A DNA stretch of 56,476 bases, from assembly GCA_021847645.1 (NCBI GenBank), contig JAJZQG010000021.1:1-56476 (forward strand). The letters run 5' to 3'. The notes under the pieces are model-generated. The model ran no database searches. It saw nothing but the letters and a program-made list of their open reading frames with translations, and was not told where the DNA came from. The DNA comes from Myxococcales bacterium (GTDB lineage: Bacteria; Myxococcota_A; Polyangia; Polyangiales; Polyangiaceae). The position numbers were made by a program, and so were the translations under genes. How positions within the stretch are numbered: position 1 is the first letter of the stretch; every line of letters starts with the position of its first letter. Shown here piece after piece: positions 8,157 through 16,128 of this stretch.

Positions 8157-8507
8157 TCACCTGACAAGCGCGTAGAGCATCATCGCCACCGAGCCCGCAC
8201 ATACGACCACGGCAACGAGCACCAGCCAGCGATGGTTCGGCCTCGCTGGCGCGCTCCGATCCTGCTCCAAGGCTTGCGACGCGAGAAACACCACGGCCTG
8301 CAGCCGCTTGTCGGCCACCGTGAACCGCTGCGCGTCCTGCGTGCACGCCTTGTATCGGGCCGCGGCACGATCCAGACGCCCCCGATCGAAACAGGACTGC
8401 ACGAACAGGTCGTGCGCCTTCGGATCGTCCCATCGCTCCTCGACATGAGCCCACAGCTCATCAAGCGCGTCGCGAGGCTCAGGGATCGGGTCGGTGCCAG
8501 CGTTCAT
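8157..8507 (-). CDS. Small TPR-like protein with a C-terminal membrane anchor
   Basis: A 116-residue protein of unknown function. The start at 8507 (MNAGTDPIPEPRDALDELW) is preferred because the sequence becomes helical and well ordered there; a longer frame extends to 8558. Residues about 14-80 are amphipathic helices with a TPR-like rhythm (LFVQSCFDRGRLDRAAARYKAC). The C terminus, from about residue 92, is a single transmembrane helix ending in LYALVR at the stop codon, so this would be a tail-anchored cytoplasmic protein. The last 33 codons are duplicated at 7317-7418. It is co-directional with the antitoxin/toxin pair downstream but separated from it by 60 bases. Confidence 0.55.
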   Translation of the reverse strand: MNAGTDPIPEPRDALDELWAHVEERWDDPKAHDLFVQSCFDRGRLDRAAARYKACTQDAQRFTVADKRLQAVVFLASQALEQDRSAPARPNHRWLVLVAVVVCAGSVAMMLYALVR

Positions 8508-8862
8508 CGATGATCCGCGACAGGACGTTGCCTGCCCGTTGTGGACTGACGCTAGCACTACTGTCGGGAACCTCGCTGCGCCTCACCGGCCGCCTTTCTG
8601 CCGCGGGCTCTGCTTCGCTCATTGGACAGCGAAAGCCCACGGCAGCACGGCTTCGCCAGAAAGCCCGAAACGGGCTCGGTCGTCCAACGGGCGTTTCAGC
8701 ACGTTTCGGAAGCGTATCAAGCCGAGCCCTGAGAACCAGGGCTTTCCGTGGTCCGGCCTGCCGTGGGGGTTCCCAGCTCAAACGACGGCAGCCGACCCCG
8801 CGGCAGGCGCGTGAGGCGCCCGATAGCAACGCTGGCCCAGAGGCGCACCCACCTGGAGACCT
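8508..8862. other. Gene-free gap with three successive hairpins
   Basis: I see no supportable gene in these 355 bases. There are three inverted repeats. At 8598-8645 a 12-bp stem with one mismatch and an inner 6-bp stem (TTCGCT/AGCGAA) enclose an 8-base loop. At 8662-8676 there is AGCCCG-AAA-CGGGCT. At 8725-8743 there is AGCCCTG-AGAAC-CAGGGCT. None is followed by a T tract on either strand, so simple terminators are unlikely; a structured RNA or nested 3' end structures after dtd are possible. Confidence 0.4.
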
Positions 8863-9312
8863 TCAGAACGCGCGCGACGAGTCGATCAGGATCGTGACCG
8901 GTCCGTCGTTGTCGACGACCACGCGCATCATGGCGCGGAATCGCCCTGTCTGCACCGGCACGCCGAGTTCCCTCGCGCGCGCCACGAAGCGCTCGAAGAG
9001 CTGCTCGGCGCGCACGGGCTCCATCGCGCCGGTGAAGTCCGGGCGACGCCCACGACGCACGTCACCGAACACCGTGAACTGGCTGACCGCCAGCAGCGAG
9101 CCGCCCACGTCGGCCATCGCCTTCGACATCTTGCCCGCGTCGTCCTCGAACACGCGCAGGCCAGCGACCTTGTCGGCCACGTACACGGCGTCACGCTCCG
9201 TGTCCTCGCGCCCCGCACCGACGAACGCCACGAGACCTTGGCCGATCGCCCCGACGGTCTGCCCGTCGACCTCGACTCGCGCCTCGCGCACGCGCTGCAC
9301 GACCACACGCAT
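8863..9312 (-). CDS. dtd: D-aminoacyl-tRNA deacylase
   Basis: A 149-residue enzyme that hydrolyses D-amino acids (and Gly mischarged on tRNA-Ala) from tRNA, protecting translation. Length and sequence are typical of DTD. It starts MRVVVQRVREARVEV; the cross-subunit active-site motifs are SQFT (residues 77-80) and NDGPVT (135-140, the GP dipeptide); RRGRRPDFTGAM follows the first motif as in the family. The ATG begins 2 bases after the stop codon of the Cys-rich gene upstream, so translation is likely coupled. It is the last gene of a three-gene operon whose other members have no known link to tRNA proofreading. Confidence 0.95.
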   Translation of the reverse strand: MRVVVQRVREARVEVDGQTVGAIGQGLVAFVGAGREDTERDAVYVADKVAGLRVFEDDAGKMSKAMADVGGSLLAVSQFTVFGDVRRGRRPDFTGAMEPVRAEQLFERFVARARELGVPVQTGRFRAMMRVVVDNDGPVTILIDSSRAF

Positions 9313-9314
9313 GG

Positions 9315-9734
9315 CTAATCCCGCAGTCCGAGCTCCTTGGTGAGCCGGGCGGTGAGCTCGTAGTAGGTCTTGCGGTCGTAGGGCTCGTTGAGGATGTGGT
9401 AGTCCTTGTGCGTCAGGCCCACGCACCCGAAGCAGTAGTTGCAGGCGGTCATGCCCACGCAGCGAACGAGGTAGGCGCTCTGCATGCAACGCTCGCAGGC
9501 CACGCAGTGGTGGCAGCCCAGGCACGAGGTGCACTTGCGTCCGTGGGAGCAGTCCGTGCAGTCGGTACATTGCACGCAGTAGTGGCTGCGAACGAGGTTC
9601 TTGGAGTCGCGGCAGAAGGTGCACGCCGAGCAACCCTCGCAGCGCTCGCAATCGTAGCAGCCCACGTTGTCGCGCTTGGCCGACGCTCCGCGCAGCAGCT
9701 CGCGGAACCGCGCCTCAAACTCGGAGGCCTTCAT
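9315..9734 (-). CDS. Cysteine-ladder protein with 20 cysteines in CxxC steps
   Basis: A 139-residue cytoplasmic-looking protein (no signal peptide) with 20 Cys between residues 26 and 104. Cys recur every third residue in long runs, for example CYDCERCEGCSACTFC and CTSCLGCHHCVACERC. The closing part, CNYCFGCVGL then KDYHILNEPYDRKTYYEL, resembles the closing motif of Cys-rich proteins of unknown function found in several bacterial phyla, which are sometimes mislabelled Caib/baif. A perfect AGGAGG at 9741-9746 precedes the ATG, suggesting strong translation, and the start overlaps the upstream stop (ATGA). The regular spacing would suit a solenoid that binds several Zn ions or Fe-S clusters; that is inference. 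No enzymatic function can be given. Confidence 0.75.
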   Translation of the reverse strand: MKASEFEARFRELLRGASAKRDNVGCYDCERCEGCSACTFCRDSKNLVRSHYCVQCTDCTDCSHGRKCTSCLGCHHCVACERCMQSAYLVRCVGMTACNYCFGCVGLTHKDYHILNEPYDRKTYYELTARLTKELGLRD

Positions 9735-10330
9735 CGCGCGCCTCCTGCGGCACTCGATGCCGGACGGCCCTGAAGGACCCGTCGCAACGCCGAGGCCGCG
9801 TCGCGGGTCGTGGGTTCTTCGGCGTGCTCCTCGATCCTGCGAAGACGCTGGTCGAGCACGGGCTTTCGCTTGGGCAGCTCGCCTGCCAGCAGGCGGGTCA
9901 GGCGTGCGATCGCATCGCGCACGCGCTCCTCATCCACGTGCTCGAGCAGCTGCAGGTAGATCTCCTGGTCGTCGGGGAACTCGAAACCGGCGGCGATGAA
10001 GTCGTTGGCGACCCGCGAGATGGAGGCCGGCCCGGCGGCGTCGGCGAGCCTGGCGAGCAGGCGGCGGCGCTCGGCGTGGCGCGGATCGGCGTCCGGGTTG
10101 GGCGCCAGCACGATGCGGGCAGCGGTCTTGGGCATCGCAACCGGCGCGGCCTCCTCGACCTTGGGCGCAAACAACGCTTCGAGCGCGTTGCGGTGCTCGC
10201 GTGCGGTCGCGCTGGCCCTCGCGGACTCTTCCTGCCGCCGGGCATGCTCATCGGCCTCCCTGCGATGGACCGACTTGTCCCTGCCGCGGTCCACGTCCCG
10301 CCACGACTTCCTGGGCCGATCTCTATCCAT
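9731..10330 (-). CDS. Conserved-looking hypothetical protein, first gene of the dtd operon
   Basis: A 199-residue soluble protein that I do not recognise. The first 50 residues are strongly charged and rich in Arg, Asp, Glu and His (a likely disordered or coiled segment). Residues about 80-195 are a compact helical region (RRLLARLADAAGPASISRVANDFIAAGFEFPDDQEIYLQLLEHVDEERVRDAI in outline, with short acidic loops). AAGGAAG upstream of the ATG at 10330 is a good ribosome binding site. Its stop overlaps the start of the Cys-ladder gene in ATGA, so the two are probably made in fixed ratio and may interact. No catalytic motif is evident. Confidence 0.7.
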   Translation of the reverse strand: MDRDRPRKSWRDVDRGRDKSVHRREADEHARRQEESARASATAREHRNALEALFAPKVEEAAPVAMPKTAARIVLAPNPDADPRHAERRRLLARLADAAGPASISRVANDFIAAGFEFPDDQEIYLQLLEHVDEERVRDAIARLTRLLAGELPKRKPVLDQRLRRIEEHAEEPTTRDAASALRRVLQGRPASSAAGGAR

Positions 10331-10567
10331 GTCGTACTTCCTTGGGTGGGCGCGCGCCGGACCTGCGTCCTCGCCGACGCGCGGTGACTGCCGGGTGCTC
10401 TTCGTCGAGCACGAAACAACTTGAATCTAGGGTTTCTTCTTCATTCGATCGGCGCGACGCCCCGCGTGGGGGGACGGGGCCGCGACGCGATCTTTGTCAG
10501 ATTGTGGGCCGTGCATGGCGAACCGTGGCAATGGGGTCAGCGAGGTCATTCAGCCGACGGGGTTCCC

Positions 10568-11326
10568 ATGCGTATCCTCCGAAACTCGATCCAGTACATC
10601 AGCGCTTTGGCGTTCTCCTGCATCCTGACCGTGGCGGTTCCGGCCGCAGCGGCAGGCCCCCACCACGACCAAACCCACGCGCCCAAGGACAACAAGCACG
10701 CTACCAGTGGGACAAGTCATGCGAAGGCCGGCCACCACGCCGGCACATCCGCCAAGCGCCGAGCCATCCAAGCACGGCCCACCGCGGAGAGCAAGACGCG
10801 CCGCCCCACGCGCACCGCGCAGCTGCCCGCCCCGGCGCCCGAACCTTGCGTTCATCCCAACGTCACGATCGCCCCCAAGAAAGGGGAGATCGAGCACCTG
10901 GCCCTGACGCAATGCGATGGCAGGCCGACCCACGAGGCGCTCCTCGCCATCGATCGTTGGCTGGGCGTGGCCCCCAAGACCACCACCACTCGCACCCGTC
11001 GCCACGCAAGCACGCAAGAGACCGCCGCTCCCGGGCGTGTCGCCCTGCTGGCACGGCTCCAGGCGCTCGCCACCGCGTTCCCCGATCACGAGTTGCACTT
11101 GCACGAGGCGTGCAACCGCGACGCAGGCCGCGCCGGCCACGCTCGTGCCGAGGCGATCGACGTCGAAATCGACGGCGTTCCGATCGACAAGCAGCTTGAG
11201 GTCTGCCGCACGCTGCCCGACACGGCTTGCGGACAGATCGACGGACAGCCCTTCGTGCACCTGGAGGTGCGACGAGCCGGAAGCGGTCACCTGTTCTGGT
11301 TCGACGCCACCAACGCGACAAAGTAG
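10568..11326 (+). CDS. Exported peptidase M15 / DUF882-like protein
   Basis: A 252-residue exported protein. The ATG at 10568 begins a signal peptide (MRILRNSIQYISALAFSCIL then a PAAAAG-type cleavage region); the open frame upstream is not protein-like. A low-complexity region rich in His, Lys, Thr and Ala follows to about residue 95. The C-terminal domain contains HLHEACNRDAGRAGHARAEAIDVEI and FVHLEVR. These match in order the zinc-site pattern of M15/DUF882 murein peptidases (S-x-H-x-x-G-x-A-x-D, then H-x-D). The Ser and Gly before the Asp are replaced, so activity is uncertain. If active it would trim peptidoglycan peptides in the periplasm. Confidence 0.55.
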   Translation: MRILRNSIQYISALAFSCILTVAVPAAAAGPHHDQTHAPKDNKHATSGTSHAKAGHHAGTSAKRRAIQARPTAESKTRRPTRTAQLPAPAPEPCVHPNVTIAPKKGEIEHLALTQCDGRPTHEALLAIDRWLGVAPKTTTTRTRRHASTQETAAPGRVALLARLQALATAFPDHELHLHEACNRDAGRAGHARAEAIDVEIDGVPIDKQLEVCRTLPDTACGQIDGQPFVHLEVRRAGSGHLFWFDATNATK

Positions 11327-11468
11327 CCTGGTCGCGCGGGTCGCATCGCGGTCTTGTGCTGCACCATCGCGCCGCGCCGCCGTGTCCCGCTGGCTTTCCG
11401 CCTCCCGCCGCTTCCGTCGCTTGATCCCTGCAGCCCTCTGCGCTCTGACCGTCGGTGGCCCCGCAGTC

Positions 11469-11477
11469 TGCTAGGCT
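11469..11477 (+). promoter_or_regulatory. Extended -10 TGCTAGGCT before the YqgE gene
   Basis: The box ends 7 bases before the ATG at 11485, and no Shine-Dalgarno sequence is visible. This fits a leaderless transcript. Confidence 0.3.
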
Positions 11478-11484
11478 GACGCCC

Positions 11485-12072
11485 ATGGCTTCCGAACCCC
11501 TCGCCCCTGGGCTTCTGCTCGCAGCGCCGCCTCTCGGCGATCCCAACTTCAACCGCTCGGTCGTGCTGCTCGCTACGCACGGCGACGGCGGCTCGCTTGG
11601 ATGGGTCGTCAACGGCGCCGAGCTGGTGACCGTCGGGCAGCTGCTGCGCGACGCGGGGCTGGTGGCCGAGTCGGTGACCTTGCCGACGGACGGCTCGTAC
11701 TCGCTGAGCGCGCGCGTGGGAGGACCCGTGTCGCCGCGATCGGCGTGGGTGCTGTACCGCCGAGCGCCGCGCTTCGAGCACCAGGGCGAGATCGTGCTGT
11801 CCGGGCGGTGGGCGGCCACGGGCGATCGATCGCTGGTGGAGGCCATCGCGCGAGGCGACGGTCCCGAGGCGTTTCGTCTGATTCTCGGCTATGCCGGCTG
11901 GGCGCCCGGCCAGCTCGATGAGGAGATTCGGCTCGGCGCGTGGATGCCCGCCGCGCTCGACGAGGAGATCGTCTTCCAGACCGAATTGTCGGAGATGTGG
12001 ACGCGCGCCTACGAGAGCCTGGTCGGCGTGTCGCCCTTTGCGTTCACGTCGCTCAAGCCCGGCAGCGCGTAG
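11485..12072 (+). CDS. YqgE/AlgH family protein
   Basis: A 195-residue protein of the YqgE/AlgH (DUF179) family. Landmarks are the N terminus LAPGLLLAAPPLGDPNFNRSVVLL, then GSLGWVVNGAE, VGGPVS, and ILGYAGWAPGQLDEEI, all in the usual order and spacing. The family folds as a compact alpha/beta domain of unresolved biochemical role; AlgH has been linked to alginate regulation in Pseudomonas. The ATG at 11485 is chosen over a frame extending 10 codons upstream because family members start close to LxPGxLLAxP and a -10 box sits just ahead. It is convergent with the nuoN end of the nuo cluster, 54 bases away. Confidence 0.9.
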   Translation: MASEPLAPGLLLAAPPLGDPNFNRSVVLLATHGDGGSLGWVVNGAELVTVGQLLRDAGLVAESVTLPTDGSYSLSARVGGPVSPRSAWVLYRRAPRFEHQGEIVLSGRWAATGDRSLVEAIARGDGPEAFRLILGYAGWAPGQLDEEIRLGAWMPAALDEEIVFQTELSEMWTRAYESLVGVSPFAFTSLKPGSA

Positions 12073-12126
12073 TCACGCCTCTGCGTTGGATTCTTTCTCC
12101 GCATGAGCGCGGAGGAACGGCGCCAA

Positions 12127-13641
12127 TCAGTGCGACAGGCTGGTGCTGACCAGGTCGTAGATGGGTGCCCAGTACACGCCGATGAGGATCGTGGGGACGG
12201 CGAGCACCGTGGTGACCGCGCTCCACGCAACGCGGGCCGTGAACGGCGCGGTTTCCGTGGACTTGGTCAGGTACATCGCCCGCACGATGCGAGCGTAGTA
12301 GAACAGGGACACCACGCTGTTGATCACGCCGATCGTGGCCAGGGTCCAGTTCCAGCTTCCGCCCTGGTTGACCAGGGCAGCGAAGATGTAGAACTTGCCG
12401 ATGAACCCGGCGAACGGGGGAAGACCCGTGAGCGAGAACAGGAACACGGCCATGGAGGCCGCCAGCACGGGCGCTCGGGATCCCAGCCCGCGGAAGGCGT
12501 CGATGTTCTCGTTGCCGCCGGAACGCTCGGCCACCGCCGCGACCACCAGGAAGGCGCCGAGGTTCATGAACGCGTACGCGATCAAGTAGAAGATGATCGC
12601 ATCGACACCGGACTGGTCGAACACGCAGAATCCCAGCAGCATGTAGCCCGCGTGGGCAATGCTGGAGTAGGCGAGCATGCGCTTGACGTTCGACTGGTGC
12701 AGCGCCGTGAAGTTGCCCACGATCATCGTTGCCATGGCGAGCGTGCCGGCAATCACCGCCCAGGGCGTGAGCTGGCCGTCGACGCGGGCCGTGGCGTGCA
12801 GGGCTTCCTGGAAGAAGCGCACGAGCACGGCGAAGCCCGCCGCCTTGGGCCCGACGGACAGGAAGGCCGTGATCGAGGTGGGCGCCCCCTCGTAGACGTC
12901 GGGCGACCACATGTGGAACGGCGCGGCGCTGATCTTGTAGCCGAAGCCGGCCATGATGCAGATGACCGCGACCAGGATGGCCAGGGGCACGCGGCCTTCG
13001 TGCGAGGTGTCCAGCGCCACGCGAGTGGCGATGTCGCCCAGGTCCAGCGAGCGGGCCAGGCCGAACAGCCAGCTCATGCCGTAGAGCATGATGCCCGAGG
13101 CCGTTCCGCCAAAGATGACGTACTTCAAGGCAGCTTCGGCCGACTTGCGGTCGTCGATCTTGAAGCCGGCCAGAACGAACGACATGACGCTCACCATCTC
13201 GAGCGACAGGTAGATCATGAGCAGGTTGCGGCTCATGACCATCAAGTTCAGGCCGAGCGTCACGACCAGCAGCAGGGTGAAGAACTCGCCAGCACCCCCG
13301 CGGCTCTTCGTGCCCGCGCCCGTTTCGGGCGATGGTGCGGCGAACACGACGACGACCGCTGCGACGCCAGCGAACAACACGCGGAACAGGTGCGCGAACG
13401 GGTCGAACGAGAGCATGCCGTGGAACAGCAGCAGGGGCTTGACCGTGGAGGCCGTCAGGTACATGGCGTTCAGGCCGCCGGAGGTCGCCAGGGCTGCCAG
13501 CGTGAGCACCACGATGCCCGTGATCCTGCTTCGTCCACGTGCGATGAGGTCCCACAGGATGACCAGCAGCAGGCCGGCGATGAGCGCGACCTCGGGGAGG
13601 AACCAGGTCAGGCTCTGGACGTTGTCGAGGGTCTCGAGCAT
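12127..13641 (-). CDS. nuoN: NADH-quinone oxidoreductase subunit N
   Basis: A 504-residue membrane protein, one of the three antiporter-like proton-pumping subunits of complex I. It has about 14 hydrophobic segments with the expected landmarks: LSLEMVSVMSFVLAGF (the conserved Glu of TM5), SAAPFHMWSPDVYEGAPTSITAFLS and KRMLAYSSIAHAGYMLLG. AAGGAG lies 7 bases upstream of the ATG at 13641. It is the last gene of a nuoIJKLMN run on the minus strand and starts 24 bases after nuoM stops. Length is within the normal range and, unlike NuoM and NuoL here, it carries no added domain. Confidence 0.95.
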   Translation of the reverse strand: MLETLDNVQSLTWFLPEVALIAGLLLVILWDLIARGRSRITGIVVLTLAALATSGGLNAMYLTASTVKPLLLFHGMLSFDPFAHLFRVLFAGVAAVVVVFAAPSPETGAGTKSRGGAGEFFTLLLVVTLGLNLMVMSRNLLMIYLSLEMVSVMSFVLAGFKIDDRKSAEAALKYVIFGGTASGIMLYGMSWLFGLARSLDLGDIATRVALDTSHEGRVPLAILVAVICIMAGFGYKISAAPFHMWSPDVYEGAPTSITAFLSVGPKAAGFAVLVRFFQEALHATARVDGQLTPWAVIAGTLAMATMIVGNFTALHQSNVKRMLAYSSIAHAGYMLLGFCVFDQSGVDAIIFYLIAYAFMNLGAFLVVAAVAERSGGNENIDAFRGLGSRAPVLAASMAVFLFSLTGLPPFAGFIGKFYIFAALVNQGGSWNWTLATIGVINSVVSLFYYARIVRAMYLTKSTETAPFTARVAWSAVTTVLAVPTILIGVYWAPIYDLVSTSLSH

Positions 13642-13665
13642 CGAAGGGCTCCTTGCCGTGCCGTC

Positions 13666-16077
13666 TCAGGGAAGCCGGGCGAGAGCGTGCGTGACGATCT
13701 CGGTGGCCGAGGCGACTTGAGACGCTCCCGCCGGGTTGACGAGATTGGTCAGGTCCATCACACCGCTGTCGAGCATGTTGAGCAGCGGCTTGGGCCAGAA
13801 CCCGATGATGACGACGATGACGGCCATCGGGGCGAGGCTCATGGCTTCGCGGAAGTTCATTTCGGGGAACTTACCGCCCCACAGCTCGAGCGCGTGGCTG
13901 TGACGCCACTCCTGCTTGAACTTGCCGAGGAACACGCGCTGCAGGGCCCACAGGTGGTAGCCGGCCGTAAAGATCACGCTCGTGGCGCCGATGATCGTGA
14001 GGGCCGGGTAGATGGGGAAGGCTCCGACGAACGTCAGCGCCTCACCGATGAACCCGGAGAGCCCGGGCAGGCCCAGCGAGGCCATGAACGCGAAGCCGAA
14101 GAACGCCGTGTAGAACGGCATCTCGGTGGCCATGCCGCCGTACCTGCTGATCTCGCGCGTGTGCCCGCGGTCGTAGACCACGCCCACCAAGGTAAAGAGC
14201 ATGCTCGTGATCGTGCCGTGGTTGAACATCTGGACGATCGACGCCTCGATGCCCGCCGGTGTCAGCGCGGCCATGCCCAGCAGGCAGAAGCCCATGTGGC
14301 TGATGGACGAGTAGGCCACCAACCGTTTGAGGTCCTCCTGGGCCATGGCGCAGAACGCGCCGTAGACCATGTTGATGACGCCGAAGACCGCGATGGCCGG
14401 CGCCGCCCACTGCGTGGCCTCGGGCAGCAGCGGGAAGTTGATCCGCAGCATGCCGTACGTTCCCATCTTCAGCAGCACGCCCGCCAGGATCACGCTGATG
14501 GCCGTGGGCGCCTCGACGTGCGCGTCGGGCAACCACGTGTGGAACGGGAACATCGGCACCTTGATGGCGAAGCCGATGAACAGCACCACCCAGATGACCT
14601 TCACGAAGCTCAGCCCGAGGATCGTCAGGTCCTTGCCCAGGTAGTCGACCCGCATCAGCTCCGGGATCGCGAAGGTGTGCTGCACGGCCTGGCCGCTGGA
14701 CAGGAACGCGGGGTCGGCGTTGTAGTACAGCGCGATGAAGGCCAGCAGCATGAAGACCGAGCCGGCCAGCGTGTACAGGAAGAACTTGATGGCTGCGTAT
14801 TCCTTGCGAGGTCCGCCCCAGATGCCGATCAGGAAGTACATCGGCAGCAGCATCACCTCCCAGAACACGTAGAACATGAACAGGTCGAGGGCTACGAACA
14901 CGCCCATCATGCCCGTGACCAGCAGGCAGAACATCGCCCAGTAGCCCTTGAGCTGGGACTTGACGCTGAAGCTGACGATCGCCGCCACGAACGAGACCAG
15001 CGCGGTCAGCAGCACCATCGAGATCGAGGTGCCGTCCACGCCCATGAAGTACTCGACGTTGAGCGAGCGGATCCACACGCCGCGCTCGATGAACTGGAAG
15101 CCGTCGTTGCCGGCGAACCGCCCGAAGCCGCGGCTGTAGTTGAGGAACAGCCAGATCGCCAGCGCCAGGTTGACGCCCATCAGCGCCAGCACGCCCCACT
15201 TGATGTTCTCGTCCTTCTTGTAGCCCAGCAGGTAGAGCACGAAGATGCCCAACATGCCGATCAGCGGCAGGAACGTCATCCAGCTCAGGATGTGGTTGAA
15301 CAGCCAGGGCATGCCGCCCAGCGGCATCTCGGCGTGGATTCCCATCGCCGCGGGCGCGTGGTCACGAGTGTCGGACTCCACGCGCACCTGGCCGTAGAGC
15401 TCCTTGGCAAGGTTGCTCTTGCCCGGCGCCCACTTCACCAGCACCTGCTTGGAGCCGTTCGGCGCGAGGACCGCCGTGTGCGAGCCATCGGCAAACGCGG
15501 CGGTGACACCCGGAGGAAGACGCGGGTCGGCGTCCGAAGTGAACGGCGCCACGCTCGAGATGCTCAGCGGTCCCAGTCCGCTGTTGTGGACTTCGAACAT
15601 CCCTTCGTACACGTCGCCCTTGAGGACGAGGTCCAGGGGACCATGGTCACCGCCCGGGAGCTGCAGCTCGAGCTGGCCTGACAGCGCACCGGCCGGATGC
15701 TGCATCGGCGGCATCCCGCCCGGAGGCATCATGCCCGGGGCCATCATGCCGCCCGGAGGCATCATGCCGCCCGGAGGCATCATGCCGCCCGGAGGCATCA
15801 TGCCGCCCGGAGGCATCGACGGATGTGCCGGGGCCGTATCGGTCGCGCCTTGTTCGATGCCGCGCACGTCACGTGGCGCGCTGGGAACCATCGGATGGCC
15901 GGGCGGCATGCCAGGCATCGCCCCAGGCTCGCCGGGCGGCAGGGGTGGATGACCTGCCGGTACGCCCGTTCCCGGCTCGGCGCGCGTCGGCTCCTGCGCA
16001 CCGACCGACACCGCCGTCAGGGTAGCCAGCAGCACGACCGCCGCGGCCCAGACCAACTTCCAACCGGATTTACTCAT
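13666..16077 (-). CDS. nuoM: NADH-quinone oxidoreductase subunit M with exported N-terminal extension
   Basis: An 803-residue protein. Residues from about 255 on are a normal NuoM (PWLFNHILSWMTFLPLIGML; MLLPMYFLIGIWGG; PMFPFHTWLPDAHVEAPTAI; KRLVAYSSISHMGFCLLG), a proton-pumping antiporter-like subunit of complex I. The first 255 residues are extra: a signal-peptide-like hydrophobic segment ending SVGAQ, a Pro/Gly/Met/His-rich stretch with MMPPGG repeats, and a beta-rich Ig-like domain of about 110 residues (GMFEVHNSGLGPLSISSVAPF). ATG 16077 is chosen because GGAG lies 10 bases upstream; a second ATG is 21 bases earlier. Standard NuoM is about 500 residues. The extension would lie outside the cytoplasm if the first segment is inserted or cleaved; its role is unknown. 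Confidence 0.92.
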   Translation of the reverse strand: MSKSGWKLVWAAAVVLLATLTAVSVGAQEPTRAEPGTGVPAGHPPLPPGEPGAMPGMPPGHPMVPSAPRDVRGIEQGATDTAPAHPSMPPGGMMPPGGMMPPGGMMPPGGMMAPGMMPPGGMPPMQHPAGALSGQLELQLPGGDHGPLDLVLKGDVYEGMFEVHNSGLGPLSISSVAPFTSDADPRLPPGVTAAFADGSHTAVLAPNGSKQVLVKWAPGKSNLAKELYGQVRVESDTRDHAPAAMGIHAEMPLGGMPWLFNHILSWMTFLPLIGMLGIFVLYLLGYKKDENIKWGVLALMGVNLALAIWLFLNYSRGFGRFAGNDGFQFIERGVWIRSLNVEYFMGVDGTSISMVLLTALVSFVAAIVSFSVKSQLKGYWAMFCLLVTGMMGVFVALDLFMFYVFWEVMLLPMYFLIGIWGGPRKEYAAIKFFLYTLAGSVFMLLAFIALYYNADPAFLSSGQAVQHTFAIPELMRVDYLGKDLTILGLSFVKVIWVVLFIGFAIKVPMFPFHTWLPDAHVEAPTAISVILAGVLLKMGTYGMLRINFPLLPEATQWAAPAIAVFGVINMVYGAFCAMAQEDLKRLVAYSSISHMGFCLLGMAALTPAGIEASIVQMFNHGTITSMLFTLVGVVYDRGHTREISRYGGMATEMPFYTAFFGFAFMASLGLPGLSGFIGEALTFVGAFPIYPALTIIGATSVIFTAGYHLWALQRVFLGKFKQEWRHSHALELWGGKFPEMNFREAMSLAPMAVIVVIIGFWPKPLLNMLDSGVMDLTNLVNPAGASQVASATEIVTHALARLP
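15743..15814. repeat. Four perfect 18-bp tandem repeats inside nuoM
   Basis: Four identical copies of ATCATGCCGCCCGGAGGC, with a degenerate copy before them at 15725-15742, encode MMPPGG repeats in the NuoM extension. The period is a multiple of three, so copy-number change by slippage would keep the frame open. Confidence 0.9.
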
Positions 16078-16128
16078 CACCAGGTTGCTCCCAATCACCG
16101 GAACGAAGAGCCGTCCACGCCGCGCGGC

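Noticed and set aside
8510..9343. Plus-strand gene over dtd and the upstream gap
   Set aside because: It is antisense to dtd in its second half, and rich in Ser/Arg/Thr without a domain; dtd is the clear gene.
12103..15681. Very long open frame on the plus strand (about 1190 codons)
   Set aside because: It is antisense to nuoN and nuoM, is rich in Arg/His/Gln/Glu with no folded-domain pattern, and is explained by the third-position GC bias of the real genes.
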